From JANLSE01 sp038214135 (GTDB lineage Bacteria; Chloroflexota; Chloroflexia; Chloroflexales; Roseiflexaceae), in NCBI GenBank assembly GCA_038214135.1, contig JBBQSD010000011.1, forward strand, positions 1 through 64,000: a DNA stretch of 64,000 bases, given 5' to 3'. Positions 18,714 to 26,504 of this stretch are shown here, piece by piece. Position 1 is the first letter of the stretch; the number at the start of each line of letters is the position of its first letter. The notes below the pieces were generated by a model that ran no database searches, was not told the DNA's origin, and saw only the letters and a list, made by a program, of their open reading frames with translations. The translations under genes were made by a program, and so were the position numbers.

Positions 18714-19574
18714 TTACCCATTGCGCTTGAGCGCGCCGGTGGTCTTGGCATAGCGCTCAGCCCGCATAAAGGTATACAATCCAGCCGGGATCGTGATCAG
18801 CCCCGTTAGCAGCAATGGCAGAATATAGGGCACAAACGCGCTGCCGACGCCGGTTCCACTCAGCAATGCCGCACGCATGCCTTCCAACATATAGGTAGCA
18901 GGCGAGAGCCGCGAGAGTGGTTGAAGCAATGTTGGCAGTACACTCACCGGGTAATAGACACCGCTGACCAACAGAACCAATGCCTTGATAATATTGGTCA
19001 TCTGTAGGCCCTTTTCTGGTGAGAGCAGCGGCAAAACAGCCGCAAACATACCCAGGCCAATGAAACTGGTGCTGCCAGCGATCACAATCACAAGCATCGT
19101 CCACGGGTTGGCATGGCTCAGATCCACCTGGAAGAACATTGCGACAACGCCAAGGATGATCGTTGTGTGAAAAATGCCATACAGCATCGCAAACGCAGCC
19201 TGCCCAAGCAAATGGGTCAGCCGCGATATCGGTGCCATGAATGTATACTCAATCGTGCCCTCCCAGCGCTCCCACTGGATCGACTCGCTCACCAGATCGA
19301 AGACCAGCGAGAGATAATGCCAGACGAGTGTTCCGACCATCAGGTACAGAATGAACTCATTGACCTTATCTGGCGGAATCGCAACGCCAGTGATCTCGCC
19401 AGAGGCCTTGCCAATAAAGGTGATCGATAGCGCATTGACGATTGAGTAGGCCAGCCAGACCAACTCCCAGGCCCAATAGCGCTTGAACAGATTCGCATTA
19501 CGCTCAATGAAGGCGTAGGCCGCCCGCAGTTCACGGCCAACCACGCCGCCACGGCGCTGTGGTATGAGAGTCAT
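18714..19574 (-). CDS. ABC-2 type transporter permease
   Basis: This 286-residue permease has six membrane segments and a long first cytoplasmic stretch (QWERWEGTIEYTFMAP, a typical ABC-2 coupling region). It probably works with the ATPase encoded at 22776-23714, because it has no closer partner and lies on the same strand. I chose ATG 19574, with AGGAG ten bases upstream. The open extension to 19805 runs through palindromic repeats and the end of the next gene. The cargo is unknown. Confidence 0.87.
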   Translation of the reverse strand: MTLIPQRRGGVVGRELRAAYAFIERNANLFKRYWAWELVWLAYSIVNALSITFIGKASGEITGVAIPPDKVNEFILYLMVGTLVWHYLSLVFDLVSESIQWERWEGTIEYTFMAPISRLTHLLGQAAFAMLYGIFHTTIILGVVAMFFQVDLSHANPWTMLVIVIAGSTSFIGLGMFAAVLPLLSPEKGLQMTNIIKALVLLVSGVYYPVSVLPTLLQPLSRLSPATYMLEGMRAALLSGTGVGSAFVPYILPLLLTGLITIPAGLYTFMRAERYAKTTGALKRNG

Positions 19575-19603
19575 GATGGATGTTCTCCTGATATTCTTGG
19601 CTG

Positions 19604-19681
19604 GGAGGTGTGGAGGGCACGTGTGCCCTCCAAACCTCCCTGGTGGGGTTTGGGGAGGCAAAGCCTCCCCCAAACCCCACC
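19604..19681. repeat. Two adjacent palindromes
   Basis: TGGAGGGCACGTGTGCCCTCCA is a perfect palindrome. It is followed at 19640-19679 by a 40-bp inverted repeat with arms GGTGGGGTTTGGGGAGGC. The second is a close relative of 16541-16578. Confidence 0.75.
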
Positions 19682-19686
19682 CGCTA

Positions 19687-20664
19687 TTATGGAAGAAGTG
19701 AATATAGCGTTCGCGAATAGGTCGTCTGAAACCCTTCGGACTCATACAGTTTGGTTGCATTCGTCGGGCTTGCGCCATCAACACCAAGGCGTGCATACTC
19801 GGCACCCTGAGCCTTGAGCCGCCGCATGCCCTCGCGCAGCAGCGCTCGCCCTACACCCTGGTGACGGAAAGCCCGCCGTACACCAAGCATGCCAATCCAG
19901 CCATCGTTGCGGCCATTGCGCGCGTTTTCAAGCGGATGGGTACTGCACCAGCAAAAGGCCGCTGGAGTTCCATCCTCGGTAAGCGCGAACAGATCGAGAT
20001 TGGGATCATGATCAGTCAGGCCACGATAATGGGTCACGATCTCGGGCGTCCATGGGCTGTAGCCAAAATGATCAACCCAGACCTCATTATGCAATTCTGC
20101 ATATTCAGCATCGCTCAGGGCTGCATGCACAATCCGCAAGCCAGTGGGTAATACAAGCTCAGGCAAAGCATCGGCAAGTGAGCGTACCATCCGCAGAAAG
20201 TAGCGAGTTGGCAAAAAGCCCATCCCTTCAAGAATGGCCGCCCGTTGCGTTTCGACATCACGCGCCACGGCTTCGAGGCTCAGTTGCACGCCAAACCTGG
20301 CACTAGCCGCAGCCGTTAGTTCCTTGGCCCAGGCAATGATCTGCTCTTCCAGACCCGTAGCGCGTGCATCTGGCAGCACCTTAAACCAGACGAATGCAGC
20401 AGCATGTGAATCTACCGCTATCTGATCAACTGGCCCATGAAATTCCGCATACGCAACCAGCGCATTATCGCTACCGAACCACAGCCGCAGATTCTTGGTT
20501 GGTTCAAGCCGCGGATCATTGATCTCATCGCGCAGCTCGCTCAGCGATACTCCCTCTTCGAGGTGATCGTGTTCCTCGCAGATGTTCAACAGATCAACAA
20601 TCGGCTGGAGGTCATCTTCGCCCTGATACAGGCGGGTGGTTATCTCAATCGGCGTGGTGGTCAC
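19687..20664 (-). CDS. Tandem GNAT acetyltransferase (mycothiol-synthase-like layout)
   Basis: This 325-residue protein has two GNAT domains. The C-terminal domain (about 180-325) is the more typical one, with VRRAFRHQGVGRALLREG as the acetyl-CoA loop and ASPTNATKLYESEGF after it. The N-terminal half (1-165) is a diverged copy. This double layout resembles MshD, but no other mycothiol gene is seen, so I do not assign that role. The start is GTG 20664 with GGAG about eight bases upstream. Confidence 0.82.
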   Translation of the reverse strand: MTTTPIEITTRLYQGEDDLQPIVDLLNICEEHDHLEEGVSLSELRDEINDPRLEPTKNLRLWFGSDNALVAYAEFHGPVDQIAVDSHAAAFVWFKVLPDARATGLEEQIIAWAKELTAAASARFGVQLSLEAVARDVETQRAAILEGMGFLPTRYFLRMVRSLADALPELVLPTGLRIVHAALSDAEYAELHNEVWVDHFGYSPWTPEIVTHYRGLTDHDPNLDLFALTEDGTPAAFCWCSTHPLENARNGRNDGWIGMLGVRRAFRHQGVGRALLREGMRRLKAQGAEYARLGVDGASPTNATKLYESEGFQTTYSRTLYSLLP

Positions 20665-20669
20665 GTCGG

Positions 20670-21272
20670 TTACTCCTGTATTTGTCCAAGCAGGCCCGTC
20701 AGGCGCGATGGTCCAAACTCCTCACGGGTCACATCCATTAAGATATCGTCGTAGCGCTTGCCATTGAACACGCGCGCGCCGCGCAATCGCCCAGCTTCTT
20801 TGAAGCCGGCCTTCAGGTAGGCGCGATGCCCGCGTTCATTGAAACCGGCGTGCCAGAGGTAGATGGTGTGCAGGTTCAGAAACGTAAAGCCGTAGTCTGT
20901 CATCAGCCGGACTGCTTCAGTGCCATAGCCCTGGCCCCACGCCGATTTTTCACCAATGGCAATGCCCAATTCGGCTACCTGTGGGCGTGTATTGATATGG
21001 CTCAGGCTGACCGAGCCAATTGGCTGAAGCCCATCGCGCACAATCATCGCAAAGGTACGGCTATCCGTCGCACGAACAACCGAGTTGTACCAATCTTCCT
21101 CGTGTTCGGCCATGAACGCCGTTCCCATCGCACCAAGATAGGCGCTCAGCTCCAGATCGGCAAACCAGCGCGTGTACAGCGGCAAATCGGATCGCTGTAT
21201 TGTGCTGAGAAAGATTCGCTCCCCTGGCACTACAATCGGGTACTTCTCGGGTTCACGAGATGGGTTTATCAT
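20670..21272 (-). CDS. GNAT acetyltransferase, RimJ/RimL type
   Basis: This 200-residue acetyltransferase has a classic RimJ/L pattern: GERIFLSTIQRSDLPLY at the start, GEKSAWGQGYGTEAVRLM as the acetyl-CoA loop, and FNERGHRAYLKAGFKE near the end. Its stop is only 5 bp from the start of the next acetyltransferase (GTG 20664), so the two are probably co-translated. The substrate is unknown. Confidence 0.87.
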   Translation of the reverse strand: MINPSREPEKYPIVVPGERIFLSTIQRSDLPLYTRWFADLELSAYLGAMGTAFMAEHEEDWYNSVVRATDSRTFAMIVRDGLQPIGSVSLSHINTRPQVAELGIAIGEKSAWGQGYGTEAVRLMTDYGFTFLNLHTIYLWHAGFNERGHRAYLKAGFKEAGRLRGARVFNGKRYDDILMDVTREEFGPSRLTGLLGQIQE

Positions 21273-21292
21273 TGTTTCACTCGTTATTATTC

Positions 21293-21326
21293 GTATTCAG
21301 GAGTCAGGAGTCAGGAGCCAGAATAG
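21293..21326 (+). repeat. Heptamer element
   Basis: GTATTC, AGGAGTC, AGGAGTC, AGGAGCC, A, GAATAG, in the 34-bp layout. A second, less regular copy in the opposite orientation follows at 21353-21386 and runs to the stop codon of the small basic gene. Confidence 0.85.
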
Positions 21327-21387
21327 CGCATGAGCAAGGTCAGTGGCACATCTTCTGACTCCTGACTCCTGAATTCTGACTTCTGGT

Positions 21388-21621
21388 TTAATCCCGCTTC
21401 CCACCGCGCCGGATGGTCTTGCGCCGTTCACTGCGCCGCTGTTGCGCCGCATCGACACTCCCGCGTGCCGATCGCCGCCGATCACGCATTTCGGCGCTGC
21501 CCTGTTGCGCCCGCAAGCGCTCATCACTATCGCGCACACCGATCAGTTCTTCCCAATCATCGGTGTCTTCCAATTCTTCAAGCTCGTCGATATCCTGAAC
21601 ATACAGATGAATTCGTGGCAT
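21388..21621 (-). CDS. Small charged protein of unknown function
   Basis: This predicted 77-residue protein starts MPRIHLYVQDIDELEELED and then becomes strongly basic, ending RKTIRRGGKRD. The acidic N-terminal third and basic tail suggest a binding or scaffold protein, but I recognise no family. GGAGGG lies about 11 bases before ATG 21621. It is probably real because its amino-acid pattern is ordered and it fills the gap, but that is not certain. Confidence 0.55.
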   Translation of the reverse strand: MPRIHLYVQDIDELEELEDTDDWEELIGVRDSDERLRAQQGSAEMRDRRRSARGSVDAAQQRRSERRKTIRRGGKRD

Positions 21622-21669
21622 GGTGTGGCTGCCCTCCGCAATGGGCGCATGCACAACGCGGCGCCCTGC

Positions 21670-21735
21670 TTAACTTGACGTAACGTCCGTCGCGTTCACG
21701 CTCCAGCAGCATCCGACAATTGCAGTTGTATTCAT
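21670..21735 (-). CDS. Possible 21-residue ORF with strong ribosome binding site
   Basis: AAAGGAG lies seven bases before ATG 21735, an excellent translation start. The frame encodes only 21 residues (start MNTTAIVGCCW). It could be a leader peptide, or the start of a gene damaged by a frameshift: the neighbouring frame gives a Cys-rich stretch NCNCRMLLERERDGRYVKLS. I cannot tell which. Confidence 0.3.
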   Translation of the reverse strand: MNTTAIVGCCWSVNATDVTSS

Positions 21736-21760
21736 GTATGTGCTCCTTTCGATGTATCAA

Positions 21761-21866
21761 GTATTCAGGAGTCAGGAGTCAGAATGATCTGAATGAGTGG
21801 CTGTGGCGATTGTAAAAGCACTGAGTCAGGTCTAGCATATTCTGACTTCTGACTTCTGACTCCTAC
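21761..21866. repeat. Two heptamer elements in opposite orientation
   Basis: The first, 21761-21787, is GTATTC, two AGGAGTC units, A, GAATGA. The second, 21837-21866, is ATATTC, TGACTTC, TGACTTC, TGACTCC, and it touches the stop codon of rsgA. Confidence 0.8.
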
Positions 21867-22765
21867 CCATCCTCACGTAGTTTGCAATAGCTCGCATAGC
21901 GATGCGTATCGATCTCACCGCGTGCGAGGGCCGCCTGTACTGCACAATCCGGCTCGTGCGTATGGGTGCAACTATTGAAATAACACTGCCCGATGAATGG
22001 CCGAAACTCACGGAAGCACCAGGCCAATTCATCGACGGGAAAGCGCCACAGCCCTAATTCCCGAATACCAGGTGTATCGGCCAGAAACCCGCCACCCGGT
22101 AGATCCAGTGCTATCAGTTCCGCAACACGAGTGGTATGGCGGCCCTTGCCAATCGCACCGCTGACCTCGCCTGTGTCCAGGTTCAATCCTGGCTGCACGA
22201 CATTGAACAAACTGCTCTTGCCAACGCCAGATTTGCCCGTGACCGCGCTGATTCGGCCTGCCAGCAACCGGCGGATCTCATCAATGCCATAGCCATCTGT
22301 GACGCTGGTATACACAACCTGGTAGCCGATCTTCGTATATGCTGCGAACATCTGCTTGGCGCGTTCCAAGCCAATCAGATCAACCTTGTTCGCCACGATC
22401 ACGGCATCAATCTCGCTAAATTCGGTCAGCACCAGATAGCGATCAAGCATGCCGGGATGAAATTCGGGTTGCGCGCACGCAAACACAAGCAGAATCTGGT
22501 TTGCATTGGCGACGATTACATCTTCTTTCCAGATGCCCTTGGTAAAGGCTGCGCGGCGAGCCAGCTTCGTTCGTCGTGGATGAATAGCTTCAATCGCACC
22601 CTTGCCAGGCGCAATCTGTACAACGTCGACGAGATCACCAATGACGGCCAGATCGCTTGATTGGCGTTCTTTCTTCAGGCGACCGCGTAACGAGCATTCC
22701 AACACGCCCATATCGGTCTGAACCCAGAAGAAGCCGCTCTGTGCGCGCATCACCGTTCCTTGCAT
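21863..22765 (-). CDS. rsgA: Ribosome small-subunit-dependent GTPase A
   Basis: This 300-residue late assembly factor of the 30S ribosomal subunit shows the circular permutation of its G motifs. An OB fold (about 1-70) comes first, then NKVDL (G4), then the P-loop GKSGVGKSSLFN (G1), then DTPGIRELGL (G3). The C-terminal zinc knuckle is CYFNSCTHTHEPDC. I start at ATG 22765, nine bases after the stop of the ABC ATPase, with AGAGGAG inside that gene's end. The open extension upstream overlaps the ATPase gene. Confidence 0.95.
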   Translation of the reverse strand: MQGTVMRAQSGFFWVQTDMGVLECSLRGRLKKERQSSDLAVIGDLVDVVQIAPGKGAIEAIHPRRTKLARRAAFTKGIWKEDVIVANANQILLVFACAQPEFHPGMLDRYLVLTEFSEIDAVIVANKVDLIGLERAKQMFAAYTKIGYQVVYTSVTDGYGIDEIRRLLAGRISAVTGKSGVGKSSLFNVVQPGLNLDTGEVSGAIGKGRHTTRVAELIALDLPGGGFLADTPGIRELGLWRFPVDELAWCFREFRPFIGQCYFNSCTHTHEPDCAVQAALARGEIDTHRYASYCKLREDG

Positions 22766-22775
22766 AGGCCGGGTT

Positions 22776-23714
22776 TCACTCCTCTGCAGCACTATTCTCG
22801 TCCAGTTCAAAATCATCATCGAGGCTCTTCCCGGTTAGTTTCAGGAAGACATCCTCCATCGTCGTTGCGCCATTCTTGCCGATCTGCTGGCCAATTGTGC
22901 GCTTCAGCCCAGCTGGCGTATCGAGGGCAACGATCCGCCCGTCATCAATGACGGCGATTCGATCACACAATCGATCGGCCTCATCCATATCGTGGGTTGT
23001 CAGAAACACCGTCGTATCGTGCTGTTCGCGCATCCGCAACACAAAGCGCTGCACATCCTGCTTCGAGCGCGGATCGAGGCCAGTAGTCGGCTCATCAAGC
23101 AATAACATCACCGGTGATGTCAGCAGCCCGCGAGCAATTGCGACCTTCTGCTGCATTCCACGCGACATATTCTCAAGTGGCTCATACAGGCGCTTTTCTT
23201 TCAGGCCAATCTCACGCATGATCTCGATTGCCCGCGCTCGTGCTGCCCGTGGTTCAAGATCATACAATCGTGCCGCATACATCAGGTTTTCGAGCGCCGA
23301 GAGCTTCTTGAAGAACGATGCCTCGACACTCACGCGGTTGATCATGCGCCGTACTGCACGCTCATCGCGCTGGACATCCATGCCGAATACGCGAATCTCG
23401 CCGCCATCGGGAATCAGCAGGGTCGATATCAGCCGAATAAGCGTTGATTTGCCGGAACCATTGGCACCAAGCAAGCCAAAAATTTCGCCCTTCCGAACGG
23501 TTATATTCATGGTATCGACTGCCACCATCACCTGGCGTGGCTGCCGATTACGCTTCCAGAATGACTGATCCTGGCGGCCTTTGGTAAAGCGCTTGACTGC
23601 GTCCACAATTTCCAATGCGATCTGGCGAGTGTCCGGCAGGGGCGTATCGATTGGCAATACGCCCTGCAGATCACTCAGGTCACTTGTCAGGTCGCTTAAT
23701 GGTGCGCTGATCAT
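22776..23714 (-). CDS. ABC transporter ATP-binding protein (ABC-2 export type)
   Basis: This 312-residue ATPase has Walker A GANGSGKST, signature MSRGMQQKVAIARG, Walker B VMLLLDEPTTGLD and an H-loop in FLTTHDMDEADR. An extra N-terminal segment of about 50 residues and a C-terminal tail with TMEDVFLKLTGKSL are typical of drug/antibiotic or polysaccharide exporters of the ABC-2 class. It likely energises the permease at 18714-19574. It is followed by rsgA and preceded by a 70-residue small ORF 9 bp away. Confidence 0.92.
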   Translation of the reverse strand: MISAPLSDLTSDLSDLQGVLPIDTPLPDTRQIALEIVDAVKRFTKGRQDQSFWKRNRQPRQVMVAVDTMNITVRKGEIFGLLGANGSGKSTLIRLISTLLIPDGGEIRVFGMDVQRDERAVRRMINRVSVEASFFKKLSALENLMYAARLYDLEPRAARARAIEIMREIGLKEKRLYEPLENMSRGMQQKVAIARGLLTSPVMLLLDEPTTGLDPRSKQDVQRFVLRMREQHDTTVFLTTHDMDEADRLCDRIAVIDDGRIVALDTPAGLKRTIGQQIGKNGATTMEDVFLKLTGKSLDDDFELDENSAAEE

Positions 23715-23723
23715 GAAGTTCCC

Positions 23724-23936
23724 CTATATATCTCGCTCAGGGTCGATCACACGCAGCTCAATATGCTGCGCATCCAGGGTATCGAACGCAAACCCGAATA
23801 ATCGGTCGATCCACCCATCAACACTATCAAGCAGATGGTGTGGGATCTCGGTGTAGAACGTCTGTTTTTCGCCGACGGAGTGTGATGGTTGCTCTGTCGA
23901 GTCGACGAGGGTGCCGTCAATATGTTGGATCACCAC
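23724..23936 (-). CDS. Small conserved-looking protein of unknown function
   Basis: This is a 70-residue frame with start GTG 23936, preceded by AAGGGAGAGAG, ending 9 bp before the ABC ATPase start. It is acidic with a strand-helix feel (FYTEIPHHLLDSVDGWIDRL, then HIELRVIDPERD). The tight linkage to the ATPase suggests one transcript. I do not recognise the family. Confidence 0.5.
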   Translation of the reverse strand: MVIQHIDGTLVDSTEQPSHSVGEKQTFYTEIPHHLLDSVDGWIDRLFGFAFDTLDAQHIELRVIDPERDI

Positions 23937-24165
23937 AGGTCTCTCTCCCTTGTCTATCGCACGCTACTACTAGTTTGGTTGTTATAGCACACTTGTGTGA
24001 CATCCATTGACACAGAGCGTGACACACGGCTCCAACTCCGTCGCTCAACTTTGTATGCACACAAAAGCCGTGGACGAGCGATGCGCGTCTCACGGCCCAG
24101 GGACATAAAAGGGCCGTGAGCGATACCATCTGTCGCCCACGGCCCGTTTGCTCAATCTTCGATGT
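23937..24165 (-). terminator. Hairpin set and terminator after a small peptide gene
   Basis: On the minus strand, GGGCCGTGGGCGA at 24145-24133 pairs with TCGCTCACGGCCC at 24123-24111, with one mismatch. The hairpin is followed directly by TTTTATGT, a plausible intrinsic terminator of the 24166-24294 gene. The same arm can instead pair with a third copy, GGGCCGTGAG at 24100-24090, giving two exclusive hairpins. The rest of the spacer shows nothing else. Confidence 0.6.
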
Positions 24166-24294
24166 TTAGCGCTTGAGCTCCCGGAAAATGGGCGCAGTAT
24201 GGCCGCGACCAACATATGCGGCGGTGCTACGAATCCGCAGCATGCCAGCAAAAATGGGCGCATCAATGTGCTGGTTGAGCATCATTTTAGCCAT
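24166..24294 (-). CDS. 42-residue peptide of unknown function
   Basis: The start is ATG 24294 with GAAAGG about nine bases upstream, and a probable terminator follows. The peptide starts MAKMMLNQHIDAPIFAGML and ends HTAPIFRELKR, so it holds the word APIF twice. It has no signal peptide or membrane segment. Having its own start signal and terminator supports a real single-gene unit. It could be a small regulatory protein or a peptide precursor, but no maturation gene is nearby. Confidence 0.5.
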   Translation of the reverse strand: MAKMMLNQHIDAPIFAGMLRIRSTAAYVGRGHTAPIFRELKR

Positions 24295-24429
24295 TTCTAC
24301 TGCCTTTCTCTCAGTGGTTTCAATACGCGTATACAGAACTTCTGTTAGTGACAAACGCTAGAATAGCAGGGCGCGGCGATCCTGTCAAGAGAAGCCATCT
24401 CCTACTTTAGGCTGATTGTGAGAATTTCA

Positions 24430-24810
24430 TTATAATCGCGCCGTCTGAAGCGCTCGCAACACAAGCGCACACACAAACACACACATCAGCCCAATGGTGA
24501 TGCTCGCCTGGCGTGGCTCGCGGCCACGTACCCAGGCCATCGTGAGAGGCAACATGGCAATTGCCGCAATCCCATAGATCACATGCGTCTCGGGCCTAGC
24601 CGGGCGCAATCCCTGCGACCACACAATCATCCCGATTCCAAATTCAGCCAGAAGCAGTAGCTCTGCGATCCACAGGCCAGCCCATAATTGCTCGCTGATA
24701 CTATGGTTGCGCCAGGCTGTCAGGAAGGCCCAAACAGCAATGATCGCCAGCACAAGCAGTAATGTAAACAGCATGGCGCTATGCAATCGTGCCACAATCA
24801 TGCCCTTCAC
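24430..24810 (-). CDS. Small four-helix membrane protein of unknown function
   Basis: This 126-residue protein has four hydrophobic segments (about 12-31, 45-65, 78-93, 104-120) separated by short loops, with a positive LRPARPE loop in the middle. No family is recognised. The likely start is GTG 24810, with an in-frame ATG three codons later. It is divergent from the coiled-coil SH3 gene. Confidence 0.6.
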   Translation of the reverse strand: MKGMIVARLHSAMLFTLLLVLAIIAVWAFLTAWRNHSISEQLWAGLWIAELLLLAEFGIGMIVWSQGLRPARPETHVIYGIAAIAMLPLTMAWVRGREPRQASITIGLMCVFVCALVLRALQTARL

Positions 24811-24953
24811 TACAATCTCTGGTATGATAGCGCATGTATGACAAGACGAAGTTGCGCTGTATCATGTGACAATTCGATCATAAGGGCGTCTTGTGAATAG
24901 GCGAACCATGCGATGTCGCTTGGGGTGTCAGATCTTATTGGAGGAGGAATACC

Positions 24954-25571
24954 ATGGCAGGATTTCTTGGTGGGCTTTTTAGTGGCAATGACAAAGAGGA
25001 TAAGGCCAAGCAGGAGCAAATCGGCAAGGCGATGCAGTCGCTCAGCGATCAGATCGCAGCGCTCCAGCAGCAGGGCAAGGGTAAAGATGGCGAAATCGAT
25101 ACGCTGAAAGCCGAGCTTGCCCAGGCCCAGGCCCTTGAAGGCGCTGGCGATCAGGCCAAGAAAGCGCTGATGGCAGCACAATCGGCCTTGGCAGTTGCAG
25201 AGGCGGATAAGCAGGCCAGTGACATGATCCTTCAGAACGCCCAGAAGCAGATCGCTGAACTTCAGGCACAACTCCATCAGCTCGAAGCCACCGCCGCTGC
25301 TGCACCAGTTGCTGCAGTATCTTCAGCCGCAGTTGGTGGGTTGGTAGCCGGAGCCGCCGCATGGGTTCGCGAAGAGGGCGGCAAGGGCCTCCGCCGCCGC
25401 AGCGCACCAGGGCTTTCATCGGATGTGCTCGATGCACTCGCACCAGGCACGCAACTTGCGTTGCTCGAAGGCCCATCCGATGCCGATGGCCATCATTGGT
25501 GGAAGGTTCGCGTTGCCGATGGCCGTGAGGGTTGGGTCGCCGGTGAGGAACTGGTCGTCAAACCAGAATAA
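24954..25571 (+). CDS. Coiled-coil protein with C-terminal SH3b domain
   Basis: This 205-residue protein has a short N-terminal MAGFLGGLFSGND segment and a long coiled coil (about 20-112, rich in Gln, Ala, Glu). An Ala-rich linker (113-133) and a bacterial SH3 domain (about 135-203, with RRRSAPGLSSDVLDAL and HWWKVRVADGREGWV) follow. SH3b domains bind peptides or cell wall. No signal peptide is seen, so it is probably cytoplasmic or membrane-associated. A strong GGAGGAGG lies seven bases before the ATG. The function is unknown. Confidence 0.8.
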   Translation: MAGFLGGLFSGNDKEDKAKQEQIGKAMQSLSDQIAALQQQGKGKDGEIDTLKAELAQAQALEGAGDQAKKALMAAQSALAVAEADKQASDMILQNAQKQIAELQAQLHQLEATAAAAPVAAVSSAAVGGLVAGAAAWVREEGGKGLRRRSAPGLSSDVLDALAPGTQLALLEGPSDADGHHWWKVRVADGREGWVAGEELVVKPE

Positions 25572-25734
25572 CCATTGATCCATCTGATCCATCGATATGT
25601 CGGTGTGTAGGGGCAGACCAATGTGTCTGCCCACTATGTTATACACGGGGTGTGTCCCTACGGCGTTGGAATGCCATGTCGTGGAGGCGCCGCAATGCCA
25701 GGCCCGTCTCGTAGAGATGCAAAATCGTGCGTCT
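25572..25734. repeat. Two hairpin repeats between convergent genes
   Basis: One is GTAGGGGCAGACCAATGTGTCTGCCCAC (arms 25609-25617 and their complement). The other is GTAGAGATGC...GCGTCTCTAC at 25711-25738, which reaches into the last codons of the next gene. The latter family recurs at 30330-30355. Confidence 0.65.
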
Positions 25735-26325
25735 CTACTGATCCGATTGCAACTGAACGACGCGAAGCGTACTTACATTATGGGTGAGACACGGCGGCAA
25801 TGCCAAATCGGCAAACAGGTTTTTCCAGAGATCAGCCGTGAGCCAGGCGGGATGCAGATCGACATCAACAATGATCTGCGTTGGGTACCCGCGCTGCGAA
25901 TCATAGATTCCTCGCACCGATGTCAGCGATTCACACGGGCAACCACGCGTGTCACATAGCCGCTCAACGGTGCCATCAAGGGTGAGCATTTCGAACATCG
26001 CCTTCACCGATGAAACCTGAAAGGTGCAGTTCAACTGTAGCCCATCAATCGCCGCCATGCCACCGCGAACATGGGTGACATACCGGCAGCCATTCTCATC
26101 AATTGTCAGGGTATAGCGCTCCAGCCCTGCCTGCGCCCACAGTGCTTCCGCAGCAAGCCGATCCTGGGTGCGCTGGGCACGTTCTTGGGCTGCTAATTGG
26201 CTGCCTGCCAGTGGTAAACCGATCAGCATACCAATCAGCAGTATTCCGGTCAGAAGCAGCTTCCATTGGCGTTGTTGAGCTATCAATCTATGCTTTCGTA
26301 AACGTCCATGGAGGATTTCTAGCAT
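25735..26325 (-). CDS. Membrane-anchored protein, DUF6174-like
   Basis: This 196-residue protein has one N-terminal membrane segment (about 25-43) followed by a coil and an outer domain. The outer part has a YTLTIDENG strand and several cysteines (CRY, NCTF, LCDTRGCPCE, PPCL). This resembles the Cys-containing domain of DUF6174 proteins, but I hold that loosely. The start and upstream region are unremarkable. The function is unknown. Confidence 0.55.
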   Translation of the reverse strand: MLEILHGRLRKHRLIAQQRQWKLLLTGILLIGMLIGLPLAGSQLAAQERAQRTQDRLAAEALWAQAGLERYTLTIDENGCRYVTHVRGGMAAIDGLQLNCTFQVSSVKAMFEMLTLDGTVERLCDTRGCPCESLTSVRGIYDSQRGYPTQIIVDVDLHPAWLTADLWKNLFADLALPPCLTHNVSTLRVVQLQSDQ

Positions 26326-26481
26326 ATCTAATCAAATTGGACAATCCAACTCAGTCAGTATTTTTTTGGAGTGCGGCAGCCATGCTTGCGCACTCCACAC
26401 CTATAACCATATGGTACAGGTTTGATTATCAAAATTGATTAGGACGTAGAGGCTTCGGTGGAGCGTCTCTCCACTGATTGC

Positions 26482-26504
26482 GCTTCTGACTCCTGACTCC
26501 TGGT
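26482..26504 (-). repeat. Heptamer repeat at a stop codon
   Basis: Two AGGAGTC units follow the TAA stop of the thioredoxin-TPR gene directly; the ends are degenerate. Confidence 0.7.

Noticed and set aside
23917..24129. 70-codon minus-strand frame between small genes
   Set aside because: It covers the hairpin region and has Cys/His/Trp-rich composition with no start signal.
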